This document shows, piece by piece, positions 11,301 to 23,300 of a stretch of 64,000 nucleotides of DNA. Position numbers and translations under genes: made by a program. Under the pieces are notes generated by a model, which saw only the letters and a program-made list of their open reading frames with translations, searched no databases and was not told where the DNA came from. Origin of the DNA: Nymphaea colorata (Eukaryota > Streptophyta > Magnoliopsida > Nymphaeales > Nymphaeaceae); assembly GCF_008831285.2 (NCBI RefSeq), contig NC_045141.1:20704848-20768847 (forward strand). Reading direction: 5' to 3'. Position 1 is the stretch's first letter. The number at the start of each line of letters is the position of its first letter.

Positions 11301-13173
11301 ATCTACCAAATGAATTTCACTTGTTGGTTGGCCTACCCTGGTATACACGACTGCATTTAGGTATCTACTGATACCGTATGATGCTTCTAATAATCTATGG
11401 CACATGATTGGTCACTTCCTCCTCATGGAAAAGGACACAATTTGTGATGGGCAACATTTTCCTATATTTTGTCTTTTTTTTTTTTCTTTTAATAGTCTTA
11501 TGGATTACTTTACATTGGCATTGCACTGCAAGTGGTAAAACCCCTGTGTCCACTCCCACAGGCAAAAAGGTACCTGCTGCCGAACACACACACCTTTGGC
11601 CTTGGCAGGCATTGTCTCGGCATGGGTTTCAAAACTCATGGGATTGCGATTGAGAATGTAAATGATTTGGGTCATGCATCTGCTTGACTTGACTCTGGTT
11701 TGTGGGTTTGGCTGTAAACTTGTAGCGCTGATTAAGTAATTAGGGGCGGATGTAATCTGGTATGCAGAATCAAGTCAAATTGGGATTCAAACTCGGGTTC
11801 TTCCTATGGTGCGAGCAGATGCTTAGAACTGCTTTTAACCTTTAAGAGAAAAGGTCTTACCATTTAAGTTTGCCACTCACTGCACAACATGGATCACCTT
11901 TCAACATCTTAATGTAATCATACCACAAGCTTTCAATTGTGGAATAAGCCAAAACTTTTTCTGCATATTCATCTGACAGAAACTCGACCATCACCCCAAT
12001 AGTCAGACTTGGATTAGGTTTCAGTTTCTTTTTTGGTTCTAGTACAAATCTGAGTCTGACTTCGACTGTGGCACTTCCATATTAGATTTGGTAATGCCTA
12101 CATTTGTCCCATGTATGTCCACATTTGTGATATCCTGTCATTTTGGTGATCTTAGTAAGTTGTCCCTACGGGATGAGTAGAGCCCTGTTGTGGGTTTGTT
12201 AAAATTAGACCGTAACTTCCTATTAAATAGGATATTTGATAGTTTGTCTAATACTTGCACACACACACTGTTGTATGTGAAGCTCTGCATTGCCGCCAAT
12301 GGTAGAAGTTCTATTTGTTTGTCTTAGTTATCAAAATCTCAACTAGTCAGCAGTCAACTGACTAGTGTCATTAGTTGGTTTAGTCGGTTATTGACTGACC
12401 TGTGTTTCAACTTTGAAACCAGCAACTAATTTGTTAAGCCAATCAAATAATCAGCCTAAGCTCAGTCGATTAATCACTGACATAAATATATATGCACATT
12501 CTTTGATAACATATATTCTTCTACATTTGTTTTTATATAAATATATCTATTTAATTATTTATAGTTAATCGACTTAGACTGAGCTGGAATGACCATACTT
12601 AATTAATCTTTTTAAGTTTGTAGGACCTTGAAACCTACTGACTTCCAATATTGACGACTTAGTTTATGATTTCTGTGCCTATAATAAGTTCAGTCAGCAA
12701 AATAGGATGAGGTAAAAGCGTTGTGTTACTGTCTGATACTATATGACAGAATCCATTATGCTACTATTCAGCATTTGTGAAAGTTAATGTCAAGTTTAGC
12801 AACGTTGAAGCTGGGCAATCATGAAAGCTCTCCAAATACACTAATGAACTTTTTGGTCGTCTTGTAGAATGAAAATCTTGGCAAACGGCTTGCTCATGGA
12901 TACCCGTTTCTGGAGGCTGAGGTGGCCTACTGTGCTCGGAATGAGTATTGTGAATCTGCTGTTGACTTCATTGCTAGAAGAAGCCGTCTTGCTTTTCTTG
13001 ACACTGATGCAGCGGGCCGAGCATTGCCTCGCGTAGTTGAGATCCTGGCTGATGAGCACAACTGGGATAAGACACGGCGAAAGCAGGAACTGCAGAATGC
13101 CAGGGCCTTCCTTGAAACCTTCAAATCCTCAAAAAATGCACAGTTTCGTGATGGAAAGCATACGGGTTACTAA
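5270..13173 (+). CDS. SDP6: FAD-dependent glycerol-3-phosphate dehydrogenase, mitochondrial (3' exons)
   Basis: Oxidises sn-glycerol-3-phosphate to dihydroxyacetone phosphate at the inner mitochondrial membrane and passes electrons to ubiquinone. In Arabidopsis SDP6 is needed to use glycerol from stored oil after germination. Visible exons: 5270-5601, 6127-6287, 10845-11103 and 12868-13173 (stop TAA). All junctions are GT-AG and phases match (entry phase 1, then 0, 2, 0). Together they encode 352 residues, the C-terminal part of a protein of about 630. Segments such as NAAGPFCDS, SSGVHIILPDYYSPEG, PWLGRTLAGTTDSNT, SAWSGIRPLA and GGKWTTYR are diagnostic of the family's FAD/substrate domain. 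The N-terminal FAD-binding part (GGGATG motif) is not in the window and is expected left of the copia element. The 4.6-kb intron between exons two and three carries two MITE-like insertions. No lesion is seen in the visible exons. Confidence 0.92.
8253..8325. repeat. (AT)n microsatellite in SDP6 intron
   Basis: A near-perfect AT dinucleotide run spans 8253-8302. It is followed by TACATACATATATAT-type sequence to about 8325. Short ORFs over it are compositional artefacts. Confidence 0.95.
9076..9353. mobile_element. hAT-like non-autonomous MITE (278 bp) with 8-bp TSD
   Basis: GATGAAGG occurs exactly at 9068-9075 and again at 9354-9361, bracketing a 278-bp segment. The left end is TAGGGGTGGGCATCGGGCC, and the reverse complement of the right end begins TACGGCTGGGCCCCGGGC, so the termini are imperfect inverted repeats. 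An 8-bp duplication and a TAGGGGTGGGC-type terminus fit hAT transposons. The arms are very GC-rich (GGGCCCGGG blocks) and the centre (about 9172-9272) is almost pure A/T. No coding capacity. Confidence 0.85.
10004..10348. mobile_element. Probable MITE with GC-rich arms (345 bp)
   Basis: The left end CTAAGTCATACGAGTGCG pairs with the reverse complement of the right end, CTATGTCACATGGGTGCG (14 of 18 match). Flanks GGTTTAAG (9996-10003) and GATTGAAG (10349-10356) match at 6 of 8, a possible decayed 8-bp duplication. The arms carry repeated GGTGCGGGTGCG-like motifs and the centre is AT-rich (TATATA, TTTA repeats). An older hAT- or Mutator-like MITE is likely; the superfamily is uncertain. Confidence 0.55.
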
Positions 13174-14284
13174 TTTATTCCCAAGCACAACAACCTTCAT
13201 ATAAACAAGTAACTGATTTCAATTTCTTAATATATCTCCACCATTGCTTCATTGTATCCCAAAAGAAGGGATACCTCGTTACCTCACCTCAAAGGCCCTT
13301 CTCTGGAAAAAAATAATAATGGTTTCTTTCTTTTACCTAAAATGTACATTTCCCCCATCGTTCCTTACAGTCTCATTAAACTTGCGATGGATCAGTGCAA
13401 TTTGGATAATTGTTCTCATTTGGTCGTGTAAGTTGGAGAGTCGCCGATTGTTTCGGGTGCATTAATATGTTGTTGTGTTCTACATTGAAAGCCTATCTTG
13501 TCTGGGGAACTCTCTAGCTATTGGAGCAATACTGGATCACGTATCTTCCATTCCCTTTTTGTTTATTTCTTCACTAAGGTGTCTGCTTATTCAGTACTGT
13601 GGTATCAGCCGTATCGTTTTACTGAATGAGACAGCGAAATGGACTGCATAGGCCGATACTAATGTGGGTGAATCGTTCTATTGTCCAATTTTTCTTTTTA
13701 ATTACAGTAAGAACAACATTAGCTAATCATAAAATGAAAACTAACACTATTGTTATTGGTCTTTCTCATTCCAACTGTACCCTTACCGCTAAGATACGGT
13801 GTCACAAAGTGGATTAGATCACTCAGTGCTTGTGCGTGAAAATGGAACTTATATCTTTTACAAAAGCACGCCAATTTTGGTGTAAGAAAAATATACTTAG
13901 TTTAAAACTTTTCCCTTTTATTATCCTTAAGTTACACAGTTAAATTAACGCAATCTAAATTTACGACCAAACCAAGTGGTGAGCACGTTCTTGTAAAATT
14001 TTTCTTTACATGATCAACTATTGATGGTTTCGGTGTCACACAAAATCATCCATTGCTCCCAGGGAAACCGAGTGATTCCAGTAAAGTTCAAAATTTTAGC
14101 CTTCTGAATGCTTCATACTTGGGACGATTTTTAAATCATCAAACTCTTCCAGCCCAAGTCCTAACAGTGATACCATTAAGCGACCACGAATCCACGAATG
14201 ATGTATCAGTCAGAAACAGGGCATACTGACCGCTCAGACTAGAGAGTCTGGGATAGGCGGGAGATAGAGATCGAAATCAGCAGC
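13174..14284. other. SDP6 3' flank / glyoxalase I upstream region
   Basis: No gene seen. The first few hundred bases should be SDP6 3' UTR. The rest is AT-rich sequence without a recognisable ORF or repeat, leading into the glyoxalase I promoter. Confidence 0.6.
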
Positions 14285-14296
14285 GGACACGTGTCC
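14285..14296. promoter_or_regulatory. Palindromic G-box (GGACACGTGTCC) upstream of glyoxalase I
   Basis: A perfect 12-bp palindrome centred on CACGTG lies 413 bp before the glyoxalase I ATG. G-boxes bind bZIP and bHLH factors, and ACACGTGTC-type cores act as ABA-response elements. Glyoxalase I genes are often stress-induced, so a regulatory role is plausible but untested. Confidence 0.45.
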
Positions 14297-14708
14297 TCTT
14301 GAATTTATGACGTTTCTTACTAAAATCAATGCTTACGCGCCACGAGGAAGAGAGGCATGAGGTTGTTCTTTGTTGGGCTTGGTTAGGATGACCTCCTTGG
14401 GCATTGTTTCTTTGTCTTCTTTGTCGCTGTCACGTTCTTCTTCCTTTGTTGAACGCTTCTGCCGGTGCCCACCAACATCTTCCTTCCTCCGGCCGATCCT
14501 CCTCCTTCCAGCCTCTCCAGAGAAGGTTTTTCTTCTACCTGCTCCCGTCATCGTTATATTTTTATATATTTTTTTGGGGTTCGTTCCTCTTTTCTTTCTT
14601 TTGCTTTTTCTAGATTTAGTTCTGACCGGATCCTTCTTGGATCTTCTCATCTTTGTTTGGTTCTGGCACTTTTTATAGAAGTTCCGATTTTTTCGACCGT
14701 TTTGCTCG

Positions 14709-17035
14709 ATGGCGACTGGCCCCAAGGAAGCTGCTAGCAACAACCCAGGTCTTCAGGAGGAGCCTGATGAAGCCACCAAGGGATACATCATGCAGCAGAC
14801 TGTGAGTTGTACATCCGTACATTCTTTTCCGTTCTTCAGTTTCTCATCGCACATTCTTCGCTGTGCTTAATGGTCGTGGTACTTTGAATGGCAGATGTTC
14901 CGAATCAAGGACCCGAAAGTTAGCTTGGACTTCTACTCTCGCGTTCTGGGGATGAAGTAAGCCTTTCCATTTCGAAAATTCTGCCTCTCGTTGAGTAATG
15001 GTTTTCTAGGTGTTCTAGTTGAGTCTGTGTCATCCTTGAACTTTAGTTGGTCATCACTATTATTAGTTAGTAGCACCTTGAAAAATGAGAACGGAGTTAT
15101 TGTCATCTGATAGAACGAGAGCTTCTTCCTTCATTAGCATCCCTTCGTGGTCCCTCTTAGTTTTTAGTCCAAATTTCTCATTTTAGTCCATATCTCCGGT
15201 TTAAGGCAAGGCACTACGTGAATTCCACTTTACAGAAAAATACATAAGCTGCGAGCTACATTATGAAGTGCAATTCTATTTGATTTGGATGATGTTGCAT
15301 CTGAATAAATTATGGAGAGCCACATTTCTAGGAAATCAGATGATTTTGATTGTCTGCTATGTCATCTAAACTGTTTTTTAACTGTTATACTGTTCCTTTC
15401 ATGCATGTGCGAGTAGTCTTAGGTGTTCAGCAACCTCTTGGTGTGCATCATCCATCTATCTATGGATTGTACTGTTCTCCATAACGACTGTAGAAAGTTG
15501 AAATCAGAATTGGGAACAAGCAGAATAACTGAGTTACTGAGTTGGCGATTTCTTTTTTCCCTTTTTCCACAGGGAGGCAGGCACCAAATTCATGCAAAAC
15601 GCAGTCTTGGTTATTTCTCAGATAGTGTTCATTGTTTATATGGTTCCATGATAAACATAATCTTTAGCTACTCTCATTTTACTTGGTCCGGCTTCATCTA
15701 CTTGAATTGATGCTTTATTTCTCTGTAGTATTCATTCCATAGAAGTCATAGATCGGTGACCCTTTCTAGTGATGCTTCATTCTATTTTGGTGCTACAACA
15801 GTAGATGGTCAATTTTATACAATACCTGTTCCCTATTATTCTTTAGTCAAAACATAGCATGCAGCCTGCATCTTTTCTGATTATGCTGCCTTTTCTTTCT
15901 CAAGCTTTGAAGTTGAGTATGTTTGTGTGGGTTTCTGGTGTAAGTGGTCAACCTATTTCAACTTTAGGATCATGGAAGCCGTGTAAGCAAGAAAGGTTGT
16001 TGTTGACTGCATTGGTCTTGGGTCATTAGTTTTGTCTCTGTCTTCTTGCATATTGTGGATCACTCAATTAAGTACAAAATTTATGGGTAAAAGATAATTT
16101 ATCAGGTACTATGTAGATATCCCTCCTAGATATTATTTTGCCTCTTGCCACAAAGATGTTTCAGAGGGACATGAATCCCGTCCTCCATGTTTTTCAACCT
16201 TTTAAAAATTTGATCTGTTAAATAGCAAGTGGCCAATTGAAATACAATATTATATGATTCTTTTAGTGCCAAAGAAGTTATTTCTCGAGGAGATCACTTG
16301 ATCTTTCCATGTGGAACATGTTTCCACTGGCAGACAAGGCGATGTTATATTTGTCTGGCCTTAATATTTCAGTTTCAGTTGTACAGGGATTTTATCTATC
16401 TAAATGACTCCTCTTCATCATAACAGGTTACTTAAGCGATTGGACTTTCCAGAGATGAAGTTCAGTTTATACTTTATGGGATATGAAGTAAATATTTATA
16501 GCTCCTGACTCCTGTTGCAGTTTTCATTGTCTTTGCCAATGTATGCGTTATTTTTAGCAGTTAGTTTATAGCTTATGGTCCACATGGATTTTGTTTATAA
16601 TGTTTGCCCATTTATGACTTCATTTAGGATACCTTGGTAGCTCCAACTGATCCGGCACAACGAACGGTCTGGACTTTCAGCAAGAAGGCTACTATTGAAC
16701 TTACGCAGTAATGAAAGAAACACTTTTCTTCTATTGCTGACAAAGTGCTATTGGTGATTAGCTTATTTGACAGTTGCTATTATGTTATACATGTGCATGC
16801 TACTTATACACAGACATGAGAGCCTAGATTTTAAAAGTGGCGTATGGTGTCCACACATAGCAACATGCTTACGTCCATATCTATGCGATAGTGCTTGAGA
16901 AAATTCATGGGTATCTGTGGTTTTCTGTGATCTGAAACTCATGCATAATTTGTCGTTGCTTGTTTAGTACAGAACATGCTTCATACAGTTTATTTAAATA
17001 ATCTCTTACTTTTTTCTATAATATGTGTGTGTGTG

Positions 17036-17089
<54 letters not shown>

Positions 17090-19117
17090 TAATACAGTCC
17101 AAATGCAGTAATTTTTTAGCTTAGTTAGGGAGGGGCAATTAGTGTAGATCACACAGTATGCAACTATGCACACTCATGCATACATAGAGGCACTCATGTA
17201 TAATATGTTTTGGAAGATTGAAACTTGATAAGGCACATGAGCAATGCATGTGATACAAAAAATGATATCTTTTCAATTTGTCAAGCATGAGTGAAGGACA
17301 ATGAGAACCTGTTCAGGTGCATGTAGCTTTGCATAATTATTAATAATTTATTATAAAAGAACATGAGGCTTTCTACAGGAAATTAGATTTGGTATACTAA
17401 GAGTTATCCAAAAGTGTCTGTCGAAACTGTTGGACGTGGACATGCTTGCTGGTAGCAGCATCCAGGTAAAGTGTATAACTGAAATGGTTTATATGCTCGT
17501 TAAAAGCTCCAAATTATCTGAAATTGCACTAAAATTTTTAGGAATTAAGTAATTTTGAGTCTTTTACGTTCCTGTTTTTTCACAAATCTATTTTCCAAGC
17601 TTCCTTAATGCCAAATATGTTCATTGATCTTTTCAGTAATTGGGGCACTGAAAGCGATCCTGAGTTCAAAGGTTACCATAATGGTAACACCGAACCTCGT
17701 GGTTTTGGTATGTATTTCTCTGTGTTAATTCTCACCTGATCATTATGGTCCAACTATGTTTTAGAAGCTTAGAAAGTCTTGACTCTTGACAACTCCACAA
17801 CACTTTGTTGTGAATATGCCAGAAGGCCCAGAACTAGTCGCTATGTGTTGCATACGAGATTCTAAAATCTAACTGTAAATCAGTGCTCAAAGAAATGTGA
17901 CATCATCTTTTCTTTTCCCAGGGCACATTGGCATCACTGTGGATGACACTTACAAGGCATGTGAAAGGTTTGAAAGTTTGGGAGTTGAATTCGTGAAAAA
18001 ACCTGATGATGGTAAGTTCCATTTACTCATACATGATCAACGTGCCATTGATCTCAGTTGCAGTTTTTTTCTCTTCTGCTGGAGCTTTGATATATGCTTT
18101 CTGTTGGTTCTTTAAGATGTGTATGAAATAACTGCACACGTGAAGCTTACCAGGTTCTGTTTGATATTTTATTTGAATGAATGCCTTCTGTAAAAATTGT
18201 TAATGATTTCATGGGAATTCTTGTAGCATAGATGTCTTTGTGTGGCAAGGACGTTAAGCATATGAGCAACCGGAACCTCCACCCATCTGCACTTTCCTTG
18301 GCATTTCATACATCTTTCATGCTTTAATCCTAGTGAAGAAAAGACTGATCACCTTGAAAAGATCTTGTCCGACCTGCTTATGTCCTTGTTTGGCTCAGAC
18401 TGTTCCCCTATGTGAAGTTGGTCCAACCTTTTCAATTTGATTGTGGCCATGAGGGTGACCTGAACAAGTGGTACAGTGTAACTCGGTAGGTGCTTAGCTA
18501 ATCTGTGGTGCGTGTCCTGATGTTGCTACAGCCTGACCACGTCTACTGGTGGCTCAAAATTGTAGATCCTAGTAGTTTCCTTCAGTTGCTATTGTTCAGT
18601 ATTTCTCAAATTTTTAAGCCTCAATTTTTTTTCTTCTTTTCTCTTGGTTAAGAATCTTCTGCTGTATATTTGAGCATTTTGATAAAGATAATGGCATAAT
18701 GCTGTGATTCCTTTCTGATTGCATTGTTGAGTGAAGTGTTAATATTTGGTTAGATAACGTTCGCTTCTTCCATTGCGTGTTGGAACTTCCAAAGTTCAAT
18801 TATATGAGACATCATAGCATGATGCTTGGGCTATCCAAGTTTCATCTGGGGATCATGTGCTGTTAGCAACTGCATCGTTGGTATAACTGCTTGATTAGAG
18901 ATCCATGTTAAGCCTTCAATTTCTAAGGGTATGATGTGATATGCCAATTATCGTAAGATCCTAGGTCATGAATGTTCAAATGAACTAACTGACTGCACGG
19001 GCAAATTGGTTTTCAGGAAAGATGAAAGGCTTAGCCTTCATCAAGGATCCTGATGGTTACTGGATTGAAATCTTTGACCTGAAGAGAATTGGAATTACCA
19101 CGTCTGAAGCCGCTTGA
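14709..19117 (+). CDS. GLYI: Glyoxalase I (lactoylglutathione lyase)
   Basis: Isomerises the hemithioacetal of methylglyoxal and glutathione to S-lactoylglutathione, the first step of methylglyoxal detoxification; most likely cytosolic because no long transit peptide is seen. Exons: 14709-14801, 14895-14956, 16427-16487, 16628-16707, 17637-17707, 17922-18011 and 19017-19117 (TGA); all junctions are GT-AG and in phase, giving 185 aa. This is the short single-domain form, close to animal GLO1 and the 185-aa Arabidopsis isoform. Metal ligands by alignment to human Q34, E100, H127 and E173 are Q30 (YIMQQT), E96 (TIELTHNW), H124 (GFGHIGI) and E170 (DGYWIEIFD), all present. The NWGTE segment resembles the human Zn2+ enzyme more than the two-domain Ni2+ plant type. 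The start ATG follows a CT-rich leader. The intron at 14957-16426 is 1.5 kb. Confidence 0.95.
17026..17085. repeat. Compound (TG)n(TA)n microsatellite
   Basis: TG repeats change to a TA run at about 17050, inside the fourth intron of the glyoxalase I gene. Confidence 0.93.
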
Positions 19118-19446
19118 GGAAATCAAATGTTCAGCTAACTCTTTTATCTTCTGAAATGGTCTTCTGAAATGGTCGAAGTGAGAAGATCGCCAAGAGTCCT
19201 CCAAATGATATGTACTGTTTACCTATGTTTTGTCCTCCCACTTTCAACCTCAGCAATACAGTATCTCAGCTACTGCACGTATATTTGACTATCAAAATAA
19301 GGGGACCAACCAATCTATTAAGATTTAAGATCTGTATAACTGGTGACCTTGATCTGGGTTTTGCGGAAAATTAAATTCTATCAGTTAACCCATGGAAATT
19401 GCAGCAATTCGGCCAATGCCCAATCCCTTCTGAGGACGTGTTGTTT

Positions 19447-19494
<48 letters not shown>

Positions 19495-20323
19495 ATGTGT
19501 GTGCTTTACTTGGATTATGGTAATTATTCAATAGTTATCCAACTCCTGCAATTGCTTCAAACGAAAAGATCTAGAGGACATCTGTGAACCTCAATTTCCA
19601 ATTCATACAGGTAGATTTTTCACTTTTGACTCAAGACAGCATATTGGAAAATTTATATTTTTAATTAAACAGCAAATCAATGTCAACGGAAGCTATAATT
19701 GAGAGCTTTTTGCCTCCGACTGTTCCTCGTCCATCACCGAAAATTCGTGAGATTCGTTGCAAGACCATGTAACAATGTATACCAACTAGAGTTTGTAGGA
19801 GAAAGCTGCCGCAGGTCAGCAAATTTGTTCAGCCTATGGTTAATGCATTCCTTTCATGGGGTTGTTGAAACCGGTAACGAATTTTCACCTTTCACCACCA
19901 CACGTGAAGAACAATATGGAGTCATAAAAGGTGGGATACAAAGACCCTGCTCAACTAACCATTCTTATCCTTTTTTACCCTCTAAAAACTCAACCATTCC
20001 TAAGCTTTTCATGGGGTTTTCCTTCGTGATATATTGGAAGGGTCATATAATATCAATTATCAAGGGTTCTCGCTACAAAAAGAAAAGAGCCTCACCTTTC
20101 GTTGAAGCATGCAGTGCATGTATACATGAACGTAGCTTTGTCTGCAGGTATACATGCATATAGCTTTAGGAACACATACATACATAAGGGCTGCTAAATA
20201 TTACAAGGCAAAATAGAGCCTGAACGTAGATCATGAGGGTTATATACAGAGGATGAATGACCACAGAGAATAAATAATTGTACAGAAATTACATTCATAT
20301 ACAAGGGGAGTGGGGAAGATTGG
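19118..20323. other. Convergent intergenic region
   Basis: Lies between the 3' ends of glyoxalase I (plus) and the unnamed plastid gene (minus) and should contain both 3' UTRs. A (AT)20 microsatellite occupies 19451-19490. A 154-codon frame at 19699-20163 has a non-ATG start and no recognisable domain, so I do not call it a gene. Confidence 0.6.
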
Positions 20324-23300
20324 CTATAGAAAGTCCCACTGCCAGTAGACCTTTTCAACAATGCCACCACCACTTCGAACAGCAACGTGGAGCCTATCAG
20401 AAGCAGGAGGAACACCCCACAAGAGTGGAACTGCTACAGTCATCGTAAGCCTCTCCTGCAGGCCGCCAGAGCTGGATTTCTCTGCAACCACCACCTGGGA
20501 CACAGAAAAATAGCATGGACTGAGGAAAAACTTCAGGACATGAATATTAGTGAGTAACTCAGTGCTATATTTTATGAGAACCAAGTAGGAACTGTTATTC
20601 TAGTATGGGATCGACAAAAGTAGCTCCCAAACAAAGCTGAAGAGTGAAGGCTATTTATGCTACAGTCAGGACAGTGGCTGTGTCACGTCTGCAGGTATCT
20701 AAACAATACATGCTAATAACCTTTTTCCCATTCATCACGAGGGTCCAAACTCAAACCCTTTTACATTAAGCAGCGCAAATTAAACTCCATTGATCATTCT
20801 TTCAACAAAAAAAAAAGAAAAGAAAAGAATATGCAGCATAGAAATGGTATCTTTCTGGGGAAAAAGTGACACATCATGATATTTTTGAAATAAATTGTGT
20901 TTTGTTGCAATAATCTATCAGAATGATAAAAATAATGCAGTTAAGACGAGAGATATATATAGGAATGTAATGCGGAATCACAAAATAATAAAAAATGCAA
21001 TGCACATATCTTTGCTGCTTTAGCATAGAAAATTAGGAACTGGATTACATACCTCCCCACCATGCTCTAATACTGCATCCTCTACAACATCACTGAGCAT
21101 CTCAATGGAGCGGCAAAAGCCAAATATGCACAATTTTCTGCCCATGTCCAGCCCCTAGCATATGGTTACATATGATGAACCCATTAGGTGCCAGATGATG
21201 ATGGAAAACAGTATGTAACTGAAACGTAGAAGGGACAAAGATCCCATACATTTGTTGCAGCAATATCAAAAAGTGCCCCTAGACAGAGTTTCTGCTCTGG
21301 ATCCATGTAGTCACTCTCCTGAAATCGCTGGAGCCTCTGAGTTGCTCGCTTTCTTCCATTTTTCTGCCAACAAGCAGATGCGAGAATAAAGGTTGAGAGG
21401 AATCATATAAACAATATTGTACTAGTAACTAGATCAATAAACAAGATGCAGAACAGTGGCTATACGAAATCCCAACACCTATCACAACAGCTATGAAAAT
21501 TTACTAAGAAATTATTTTCATATTAATTTGGAAATCCTCCAAAAAGAGAGTCATCTATATAATAAATCAAAATCATTGGTTCTCGATAGTGCCATTTGGA
21601 ACAGGAACAAGTGTAAATGAAGTGCTAAAACTGCACTACTGCATGCATTTCTAGATTTAGGCATGGAAGCAAACCCTACAAAGAAAATAAATTTAATTGT
21701 AAAAGTGAAAGAGCAGTGTATGATAAAATCCTGAATATATGATAGAAGTCCTTGTGAGGAAAAAGCCTAACACCAAATCAAACAACAAGCAACTGCTTTA
21801 GACTAAAGTTGAAGGGCCCAGGAATTCCTTGATGGTAACTAAATTTACAGAGTTAAACTCAATGGCCTTTTCAAGGATAACACATCCTGCACCTCTTCTA
21901 TACAGAAGTTAATTTCCAATTATGTTTAAGAATTATGACATGCTCAAAAGACGTAAGTTTGTCATGTCATTGTCAACGACCATAGGAATTTTTTTTTCCT
22001 AACTTGCAATATCTAGCAACTAGCAATTAAATGCCGCTTTAAATTAGCTCCTTGTGTTTCAGATCCTACGGTATGTTGTGACTGTCATCGAAACAGGCAT
22101 TGCTGAAAAAGGGAAGGCAGCCTCATAAAATCATAAAGTGCTCTTTTGGCAATGAAGATCGGAAAAGAAAAACATTCAACCATACGTCATATGACAGGAC
22201 CCTTTTTGGGACAAGGGAGCCTCCAATTTGCACAAGCCCATCAGTTGTAAAAAGTGTAACCCTGTCATCCTGCACCCATTGAATACCTGTAAATGCAAGC
22301 AGAAACATTAGTCATTGTTTTAAAAGCCATATCAGCTTTGCTTCTCATTGACGTTGAAAAAAAAAAATGTCACCTCTGCTCATTCAGTTATTAAACATTC
22401 AGTTGCATTGTATAAATAGAAGGAAAGAACCCACAAAGTAAGATTGCCAACGTTTGCATAGTTTTGATCACTCCATACCAGAGAGGCTTTATCTTGTGAG
22501 ACATTTTATTCTCTTTCCTCTCAACTTACTAGGAGTAACATAAGGGAAATAATGGACATTCTTGAAACTCAAAACATTTTTTTCAGGAGAGAAAAGGATG
22601 CAGTATATGAGAAAGATATTTGAACCAGTCAACAGTATGCACATTTGTATCTGTCCCTGCTTATTCCTCCACTACATAAGAGAGCATACTAGCCTCAAAT
22701 AAGACACAGTTTTGAATTCCTTGACATGAGGATACTCCATGGTCGTGCATATACCAATTTTTCAGTACAACAACATTGAATGTGATAGAGCATTCCGAGA
22801 GTCCGGGGGCACAAGTAACAGCATTTTAGCCATCCAAAACAAATGTTGGCACAAAATATTTTCCCCTGATCCTTGAAGGATAAGGTTAACCCAGCACTAG
22901 TGCTTTCTCCTTTCAACTGAAACCGCTTTTTTGAATGTGTGATTGCACTAGTACACTTATTACACTGTTAATCTATAAGGTAAAACTTTAGGTGACATGC
23001 AGGGTAGGTAACCAAGGTATGGGTCATGATCAAGATAGCTTACCTGTGGCCCCATTACAACCACAGCTTCAAACCAAGTTTTAACAAGCTGCAGTTGTCC
23101 AGTTAACTAGTTGAGTTCATGTGAATTAAGACTTAGCCCCTATAAATTTGACCAGAACCCCATATTAATAAAGGCATGACACAATCCAGAATCTCGTCCA
23201 CTAGCCCTGGCATGGAAATTGGAATAACTCAAATTGTACAAACACAAGCCACCTGGTATGGAAATTGAAATAACTCAAATCGTACAAAATAGGAGCCAAC

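Noticed and set aside
14333-14743. 136-codon minus-strand frame and plus-strand frames over the glyoxalase I leader
   Set aside because: They arise from the CT-rich 5' UTR; no domain is recognised.
19699-20163. 154-codon plus-strand frame
   Set aside because: Non-ATG start, no recognisable domain, lies between converging 3' ends.
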